A stretch of DNA of 64,000 bases from Oceanimonas pelagia (lineage in GTDB: Bacteria; Pseudomonadota; Gammaproteobacteria; Enterobacterales; Aeromonadaceae): the NCBI RefSeq assembly GCF_030849025.1, contig NZ_CP118224.1, positions 2,725,001 to 2,789,000 of the forward strand. The letters are read 5' to 3'. Below the pieces are notes generated by a model. The model was not told the DNA's origin. It worked only from the letters and a program-made list of their open reading frames with translations, and searched no databases. The first letter of the stretch is position 1. Every line of letters starts with the position of its first letter. The translations under genes were made by a program, and so were the position numbers. This document shows positions 58,493-64,000 of the stretch, piece by piece.

Positions 58493-59192
58493 TGGGACTT
58501 CCTCTCTTTCCTTTGATAAACAGGGCCCGGCTTTTCAGCACTCGTCCTTCCAGGTAGGGTGCCAGCGCGGTACGGCTGAAGCGTTTGGCCGCCGCCAGCA
58601 CCTCGGGGGTTTCCAGCTCGAGCCCGGCCAGGGCAAGCAGCCAGTCGCCGCGATAGGCGCCGGGTTCGGGGCCATCCAGCGCCACAAAACCGGCCTCGGG
58701 CCGGTAAGCATACCAGCCCCGGCCCGAAACGGCTGCCCCGGTTTGAGCATCCTGAGTAAAATCCACGCCGTAGCCGAGCACATTCAGCATATAAAACTCG
58801 AAATGACGCAAACAGGGCTCAAGGGCACTGCCCAGCGCCAGCTGTTGCAGAGTGTCGTGATAGACGTCGAACACCTCGTCAAAGGGGGTCTGCACTTCCA
58901 GCAGATAATGAATGAGCTCGTTGAGATACAGGCCGCTGTAGAGGGCCGGGCCGGCCAGCCGGATGGCCGGCCCCGTGGCCTCGGCACTGTGCAGGGTTTT
59001 CAGTTCGCCCTTGCCGGCAAAGGTGAGCCGCAGGGGCACAAAGGGCTGCAGCAGCCCCTTGAGGGGCGAGCGGGGCTGGCGACTGCCCCGGGCCACCAGG
59101 CTCTGCCGCCCCTGCTCGCGGGTAAACACTTCCACCAGCTGACTGGTTTCCCGGTAGGGGCGGCTGTGAATGACAAAGGCGGCCTGCGCCAT
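58485..59192 (-). CDS. recO: DNA repair protein RecO
   Basis: 235 residues. N-terminal OB fold ([25 protein letters not shown]) and helical domain; the zinc-binding cysteines of some bacterial RecO proteins are not evident, as is common in gammaproteobacteria. Loads RecA on SSB-coated DNA with RecR. Two bases after era. Confidence 0.95.
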   Translation of the reverse strand: MAQAAFVIHSRPYRETSQLVEVFTREQGRQSLVARGSRQPRSPLKGLLQPFVPLRLTFAGKGELKTLHSAEATGPAIRLAGPALYSGLYLNELIHYLLEVQTPFDEVFDVYHDTLQQLALGSALEPCLRHFEFYMLNVLGYGVDFTQDAQTGAAVSGRGWYAYRPEAGFVALDGPEPGAYRGDWLLALAGLELETPEVLAAAKRFSRTALAPYLEGRVLKSRALFIKGKRGSPSE

Positions 59193-59194
59193 GC

Positions 59195-60100
59195 TCAGTC
59201 GTCGCCGTAACCCAGGCTGCGCAGGGCGCGCTCGTCATCGGCCCAGCCGGACTTGACCTTGACCCACAGTTCCAGATAGACCTTCTGCTCCAGCAGCCGT
59301 TCCAGATCCAGCCGCGCCTCGGTGCCAATGGTGCGCAGCTTGTCGCCCTTGTTGCCGATCACCATGCGCTTCTGGCCGCTGCGCTCCACCAGGATCAGAC
59401 CGTTGATGTGCACCACACCCTTGTCGTCGGTCTGATAGCGCTCGATCTCCACGGTGATCGAATAGGGCAGCTCGTCGCCGGTAAAGCGCATCAGTTTCTC
59501 GCGAATGATCTCCGCCGCCATGAAGCGGGAAGAACGGTCGGTGATGTAGTCTTCCGGAAAATAGTGCAGCGAGGGCTTGAGCCGGGCCTTGGCCAGTTTG
59601 GCGATGGTGTCCACATTGGTGCCCTTCTCCGCCGAGATCGGCACGATATCGGCAAAGTCCATTTGCTGCGCCAGCCACTGCATGTGCGGCAGCAGCACCT
59701 CCTTGCTTTCCACGTTGTCGATCTTGTTGATCGCCAGTACCACGGGACAGTGCATGCGCCGCAGCTTGTTCAGCACCATGTCGTCGTCCTTGGTCCACTG
59801 GGTACCGTCGACCACGAACACCACCATTTCCACGTCGCCCAGGGAACTGGAAGCCGCCCGGTTCATCAGCCGGTTGATGGCGCGCTTTTCCTCGATGTGC
59901 AGCCCGGGGGTGTCGACATAGACCACCTGATGGGCGCCATCGGTGTCGATGCCCATGATGCGGTGGCGGGTGGTCTGGGGTTTTTTCGAGGTAATGCTGA
60001 CCTTCTGCCCCAGCAGCCGGTTCAGCAGGGTGGACTTGCCCACGTTGGGGCGGCCGACGATGGCCACAAAGCCGCAATAGGTTTGCTGTTGTTCGCTCAT
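59195..60100 (-). CDS. era: GTPase Era
   Basis: 301 residues. G1 [17 protein letters not shown]3 VDTPGLH, G4 NKIDNV, and a C-terminal KH domain with [19 protein letters not shown] that binds the 3' end of 16S rRNA. Overlaps the rnc stop by four bases (ATGA). Confidence 0.99.
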   Translation of the reverse strand: MSEQQQTYCGFVAIVGRPNVGKSTLLNRLLGQKVSITSKKPQTTRHRIMGIDTDGAHQVVYVDTPGLHIEEKRAINRLMNRAASSSLGDVEMVVFVVDGTQWTKDDDMVLNKLRRMHCPVVLAINKIDNVESKEVLLPHMQWLAQQMDFADIVPISAEKGTNVDTIAKLAKARLKPSLHYFPEDYITDRSSRFMAAEIIREKLMRFTGDELPYSITVEIERYQTDDKGVVHINGLILVERSGQKRMVIGNKGDKLRTIGTEARLDLERLLEQKVYLELWVKVKSGWADDERALRSLGYGDD

Positions 60101-60765
60101 AACAAGGTATCCAGGGCCTGCTCGGCCGCCGCCTGCTCTGCCTTGCGCCGGCTGGTGCCCACGCCCACCACGGGCTCGGCCAGGCCGTCCACAATGCAGT
60201 GCACGGTAAATTTCTGATTGTGGGCTTCGCCAATCACGTCGACCACTTCATAGCTGGGCAGCGGCTTGCGCTTGCCCTGCAGCAGCTCCTGCAGCCGGGT
60301 TTTGGGATCCTTTTGCTCCACGCCGGGCTGAATGTCGCTGAGCCGGCCGTCATACCAGCTCAGCAGCAGCTCGGTAATGCGCTCGATGCCGCTGTCGAGG
60401 TAAATGGCGCCGATCAGCGCCTCTACCGCATCGGCCAGGATCGACTCCCGGCGGTAACCGCCGCTTTTGAGTTCACCGGGCCCGAGGATCAGGTATTCAC
60501 CCAGTTCAAAGTCCCGGGCCAGCTCGGCCAGGGTTTTTTCCCGCACCAGGGTGGCGCGCATGCGTGACATGTCACCTTCGTTGACCTTGGGAAAACGATG
60601 GAACAGGGCGTCGGCGATCACCATGCTGAGAATGGAGTCGCCCAGAAACTCCAGCCGCTCGTTGTGGCGGGAGCCGGCACTGCGGTGGGTCAGCGCCCGC
60701 ACCAGCAGCGCCTCGTCATTAAAGGTATGGCCCAGTTTTTTTTGCAGGTTATTCAGTTTTTTCAT
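60097..60765 (-). CDS. rnc: Ribonuclease III
   Basis: 222 residues: catalytic domain with [20 protein letters not shown] and [13 protein letters not shown], and a C-terminal double-stranded RNA binding domain ([20 protein letters not shown]). Processes rRNA and regulates mRNAs, including its own operon in E. coli. Overlaps lepB by one base. Confidence 0.99.
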   Translation of the reverse strand: MKKLNNLQKKLGHTFNDEALLVRALTHRSAGSRHNERLEFLGDSILSMVIADALFHRFPKVNEGDMSRMRATLVREKTLAELARDFELGEYLILGPGELKSGGYRRESILADAVEALIGAIYLDSGIERITELLLSWYDGRLSDIQPGVEQKDPKTRLQELLQGKRKPLPSYEVVDVIGEAHNQKFTVHCIVDGLAEPVVGVGTSRRKAEQAAAEQALDTLL

Positions 60766-61679
60766 CAGTGAATTGCGCCTATTCGGCTGAAACGCACATC
60801 GCTCGGCACCCAGGAAGGCAGCCAGCTGTCGGCGTTGCGATCAAACTCAAAGCTTATCCAGATGGCGACCGCCTTGCCCACCAGGTTGGCCTCGGGCACA
60901 AAGCCCCAGAAGCGGCTGTCGGTACTGTTGTCGCGGTTGTCACCCAGAGCAAAGTAGTGACCTTCGGGGACGATCCACTCGTTGGCGGCGGTGCCCGGCT
61001 GGCGATGATACATGGACACCCGGTCCGGCAGCAGCGGGTTTTGCAGCACATCGTGCGGGCGCTCGGTCAGGCGCTCGCTGAAGCGGGCCAGGGGAATGCC
61101 CATCTGGGTAAACTCGCCGCTTTGCTCGTATTTGAGCGGCACCGGGGCATAGCCGGGACAATCGTCGCCGTCGCAGGCGGGCCTGATAAACAATTGCTTG
61201 TCGCGGTAGACAATATGGTCTCCGGGCAGCCCCACGATGCGCTTGATGTAGTCGATGCGCGGGTTTTCCGGATACTTGAACACCGCAATGTCGCCCCGCT
61301 CCGGCTTGCCGGTGGGAACAAGGGTGGTGTTGGTGACCGGCTCCTTCAGGCCGTAAGAGAATTTCTCCACCAGAATGAAGTCGCCTACCAGCAGGGTGGG
61401 CATCATGGAGCCGGACGGTATCTGAAACGGCTCATAGATAAAGGAGCGCAGTACCAGTACCGCCGCGATCACCGGAAAGATGGACCTGGCCTGCTCAATC
61501 CAGCCGGGGGTGGCGGCGGCCTTGGCCAGTGCCGCCGCGTCCACCCGGTTGCCGTGGCTCTGTTGTGCCTCGGCCAGCCGGCGCCCGCGCTGGGGCGCCC
61601 AGATCCACTTGTCACAGGCCCAGATGATGCCGGTCACCAGAGTCACCAGCACCAGGATCAGGGCAAAGGTACTTGCCAT
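60765..61679 (-). CDS. lepB: Signal peptidase I
   Basis: 304 residues with two N-terminal transmembrane helices. Catalytic S91 in [14 protein letters not shown] and K146 in [12 protein letters not shown], the same numbers as in E. coli. The periplasmic insertion includes a Cys pair (CDGDDC). The box [16 protein letters not shown] is intact. Removes signal peptides after Sec/Tat export. Confidence 0.98.
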   Translation of the reverse strand: MASTFALILVLVTLVTGIIWACDKWIWAPQRGRRLAEAQQSHGNRVDAAALAKAAATPGWIEQARSIFPVIAAVLVLRSFIYEPFQIPSGSMMPTLLVGDFILVEKFSYGLKEPVTNTTLVPTGKPERGDIAVFKYPENPRIDYIKRIVGLPGDHIVYRDKQLFIRPACDGDDCPGYAPVPLKYEQSGEFTQMGIPLARFSERLTERPHDVLQNPLLPDRVSMYHRQPGTAANEWIVPEGHYFALGDNRDNSTDSRFWGFVPEANLVGKAVAIWISFEFDRNADSWLPSWVPSDVRFSRIGAIH

Positions 61680-61681
61680 GG

Positions 61682-63478
61682 TTACTTGTCCTTACCTACG
61701 TGCAGAATGGCGAGGAAGGCATCCTGCGGAATGTCGACCCGGCCCAGGGATTTCATGCGCTTCTTGCCTTCCTTCTGCTTGGCCAGCAGCTTTTTCTTGC
61801 GGCTGACGTCACCGCCGTAACACTTGGCGGTCACGTCCTTGCGCAGGGCCTTGACGGTGCTGCGGGCGATGATCTGGTTGCCGATGGCCGCCTGAATGGC
61901 GATGTCGAACATCTGTCGCGGGATCAGCTCGCGCATCTTCTCCACCAGCTGGCGGCCACGGAACTGGGCATTTTCCTTGTGAGTAATGATCGCCAGGGCG
62001 TCGACCCGGTCGCCGTTAATCAGAATATCGAGGCGCACCATGTCGGCCGCTTCAAAGCGCTTGAAGCCGTAATCCAGCGAGGCATAGCCGCGGCTGGTGG
62101 ACTTCAGCCGGTCAAAGAAGTCGAGCACCACTTCCGCCATGGGGATCTCGTAGGTCAACGCCACCTGATTGCCGTGATAGACCATGTTGGTCTGCACGCC
62201 GCGCTTTTCGATGCACAGGGTGATGACGTTGCCCAGGTATTCCTGAGGCACCAGAATGTGACACTCGGCAATGGGCTCGTGAATCTCCTCGATGTTGTTC
62301 ACCGCCGGCAACTGGGACGGACTGTCGATGTAAATCACCTCACCGTCGGTCTTGACCACTTCATACACCACAGTGGGTGCCGTGGTGATCAGGTCCAGAT
62401 CGTATTCCCGCTCCAGCCGCTCCTGAATGATCTCCATGTGCAGCATGCCAAGGAAGCCGCAACGGAAACCAAAACCCAGCGCATTGGAGGTTTCCGGCTC
62501 ATAGAACAGCGAGGCGTCGTTCAGCGCCAGCTTGTCGAGGGCGTCGCGGAAGGCCTCGTAGTCGTCGCTGGAAATGGGGAACAGACCGGCATAGACCTGC
62601 GGCTTGACCTTCTGAAAGCCTGGCAGCGGCTTGTCGGCGCCGTGCTTGGCCAGGGTCAGGGTATCGCCCACGGGCGCGCCGTGAATATCCTTGATGCCGC
62701 ACACCACCCAGCCCACTTCGCCGCAGTTGAGGCCGTCGGTGTCCTTCTGCTTGGGGGTAAAGATGCCGATACGGTCCACGCCCCATACCTGACCGGTGCT
62801 CATCACCTTGATCTTGTCGTGCTTTTTCAGGCTGCCATGCTTGATGCGTACCAGCGACACCACCCCCAGGTAGGAGTCAAACCAGGAGTCGATGATCAGC
62901 GCCTGCAGCGGGCCGTCCGGGTTGCCTTCCGGTGCCGGAATCTTCTGGACGATGGTTTCCAGCACCTGATCCACCCCCAGGCCGGTCTTGGCGGAGCAGC
63001 GCACCGCGTCGAGGGCGTCGATGCCGACGATGTCCTCGATCTCTTCCGCCACCCGCTCCGGCTCAGCCTGGGGCAGGTCTATCTTGTTCAGCACCGGCAC
63101 CACTTCCAGGTTCATGTCCAGCGCGGTGTAACAGTTGGCCAGAGTCTGTGCCTCAACCCCCTGACCGGCATCCACCACCAGCAGCGCCCCTTCGCAGGCG
63201 GCCAACGAGCGGGACACCTCGTAGGAGAAGTCCACGTGCCCGGGCGTGTCGATGAAGTTGAGCTGGTACTGGTTGCCGTCCTGCGCCTGGTAGTTCAGGG
63301 TCACACTCTGGGCCTTGATGGTAATGCCGCGCTCGCGTTCCAGATCCATGGAGTCGAGTACCTGCTGCTGCATTTCCCTATCGGTGAGGCCGCCACATAC
63401 CTGGATCAGGCGATCGGACAGGGTCGATTTGCCGTGGTCGATGTGAGCGATAACGGAGAAATTACGAATATGCTTCAT
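61682..63478 (-). CDS. lepA: Elongation factor 4 (LepA)
   Basis: 598 residues. GTP-binding [22 protein letters not shown] and NKID motifs; domains II, III, V as in EF-G, and the LepA-specific C-terminal domain ([40 protein letters not shown]). Ribosome-associated GTPase. First gene downstream of rseC, with two bases to lepB. Confidence 0.99.
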   Translation of the reverse strand: MKHIRNFSVIAHIDHGKSTLSDRLIQVCGGLTDREMQQQVLDSMDLERERGITIKAQSVTLNYQAQDGNQYQLNFIDTPGHVDFSYEVSRSLAACEGALLVVDAGQGVEAQTLANCYTALDMNLEVVPVLNKIDLPQAEPERVAEEIEDIVGIDALDAVRCSAKTGLGVDQVLETIVQKIPAPEGNPDGPLQALIIDSWFDSYLGVVSLVRIKHGSLKKHDKIKVMSTGQVWGVDRIGIFTPKQKDTDGLNCGEVGWVVCGIKDIHGAPVGDTLTLAKHGADKPLPGFQKVKPQVYAGLFPISSDDYEAFRDALDKLALNDASLFYEPETSNALGFGFRCGFLGMLHMEIIQERLEREYDLDLITTAPTVVYEVVKTDGEVIYIDSPSQLPAVNNIEEIHEPIAECHILVPQEYLGNVITLCIEKRGVQTNMVYHGNQVALTYEIPMAEVVLDFFDRLKSTSRGYASLDYGFKRFEAADMVRLDILINGDRVDALAIITHKENAQFRGRQLVEKMRELIPRQMFDIAIQAAIGNQIIARSTVKALRKDVTAKCYGGDVSRKKKLLAKQKEGKKRMKSLGRVDIPQDAFLAILHVGKDK

Positions 63479-63564
63479 GATGCGATAAGGCGTCCGTAGT
63501 CAATGGCGACAATAAAGGCGAGATTCTACCGGATTCGCGGCACAGTGACCAATCCTTAGTCGGG

Positions 63565-64000
63565 CTAATCGGTGCGGGCCACCGGGATCAGCGGCCCCAG
63601 GATCACCGGCTGATCATGGCCCCGCCGGCGGGACAGCCTGGCCGCCAGACCAAAGCCCAGGCCACCACCGGCCAGCACTCCCACAATGCTGGCGCCCTCG
63701 CCCAGCCCGGCCCAGCCGGCCAGCAGACCGCCCGCCAGCAGGCACAGCAGCGGCAGCAGGTATACCAGCAGGGCGCCGGTGATCAGGCTGTGCTCGGGAA
63801 TGCCGATACGTACCTGCTGGCCGGGGGTGAGCTCGAGACCGGTGGCGATCACAAACCTATGGTCACGCCCCGGCAGCGCCTTCGACACCAGACCGGTACC
63901 GCAGTTGTTGCTCTGCCGGCACTGGCCACAGGCCGACTTGCTGAAACAGCGCACTTCCACGCTCCCTGAATGCACGGCGGTCACGGTGGCGATTTCCTCA
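63565..64000 (-). CDS. rseC: SoxR-reducing / sigma-E regulatory protein RseC (5' end outside window)
   Basis: The frame stays open to the window edge and reads EEIATVTAVHSG before the internal GTG at 63984. In E. coli the protein starts MIKEWATVVSW, so only a few residues are missing. Cysteines in FSKSACGQCRQSNNCGTG form the family's putative iron-sulfur motif; two transmembrane helices (ALLVYLLPLLCLLAGGLLAG and the next glycine-rich segment) follow. With RsxABCDGE it reduces SoxR, and it is the last gene of rpoE-rseABC in E. coli, here also followed by lepA. Confidence 0.93.
   Translation of the reverse strand, partial: EEIATVTAVHSGSVEVRCFSKSACGQCRQSNNCGTGLVSKALPGRDHRFVIATGLELTPGQQVRIGIPEHSLITGALLVYLLPLLCLLAGGLLAGWAGLGEGASIVGVLAGGGLGFGLAARLSRRRGHDQPVILGPLIPVARTD

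Noticed and set aside
63565-63984. rseC starting at the GTG at 63984
   Set aside because: The frame continues upstream to the window edge with family-like sequence (EEIATV), so the true start is outside the window.

Overview
This window is a gene-dense, high-GC stretch of a gammaproteobacterial chromosome. Most of it is conserved core genes in blocks that match the Escherichia coli order. mutH, luxS, barA, nsrR, relA and a Na+-type flagellar gene (motX) occur together, and ispH is followed by minor pilins. This fits Aeromonadales, and perhaps an Oceanimonas/Oceanisphaera/Zobellella-like marine genus; the genus is my inference from gene content and order. I see no rRNA, tRNA, CRISPR array, phage or insertion sequence.

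Layout: 1-5132 holds clpB (cut by the window edge, with a textbook heat-shock promoter), pgeF and rluD, with bamD divergent. 5312-12596 holds a BtuF-like protein overlapping gshA, a periplasmic M16 protease, a quinone-oxidoreductase-like enzyme, a 55-residue membrane protein and fpr. 12693-20868 holds rplI-rpsR-rpsF (without priB), a DMT transporter, rlmB, rnr, luxS, glnB and nadE. 20951-25720 is the one accessory-looking region: an AT-rich type IV minor pilin cluster with an unusually large (662-residue) PilV-like protein in the place where Pseudomonas carries pilY1. 25746-36230 holds ispH-fkpB-lspA-ileS-ribF, murJ, rpsT, a HlyU-type regulator, nhaR and nhaA. 36408-42205 holds thyA-lgt-ptsP-rppH, a 615-bp intergenic region with three perfect DnaA boxes (a candidate DARS2-type element), and mutH. 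42207-49257 holds an MFS transporter, rplS-trmD-rimM-rpsP, ffh, ypjD and yfjD. 49265-57694 holds nsrR, motX, mazG, relA, rlmD and barA. 57755-64000 holds the operon rseC-lepA-lepB-rnc-era-recO-pdxJ, with rseC cut by the window edge and no acpS after pdxJ.

Functional themes are translation and ribosome maturation, envelope biogenesis (bamD, lgt, lspA, lepB, murJ, pgeF), stress signalling (relA, barA, clpB, luxS, nsrR, glnB, ptsP) and surface structures (type IV minor pilins, motX). Two families of non-coding repeats punctuate gene ends. One is GTAG-flanked REP-like hairpin pairs (two copies). The other is G-rich arm/C-rich arm inverted repeats built of degenerate 7-bp units or GTGAGGA-type units (six copies).
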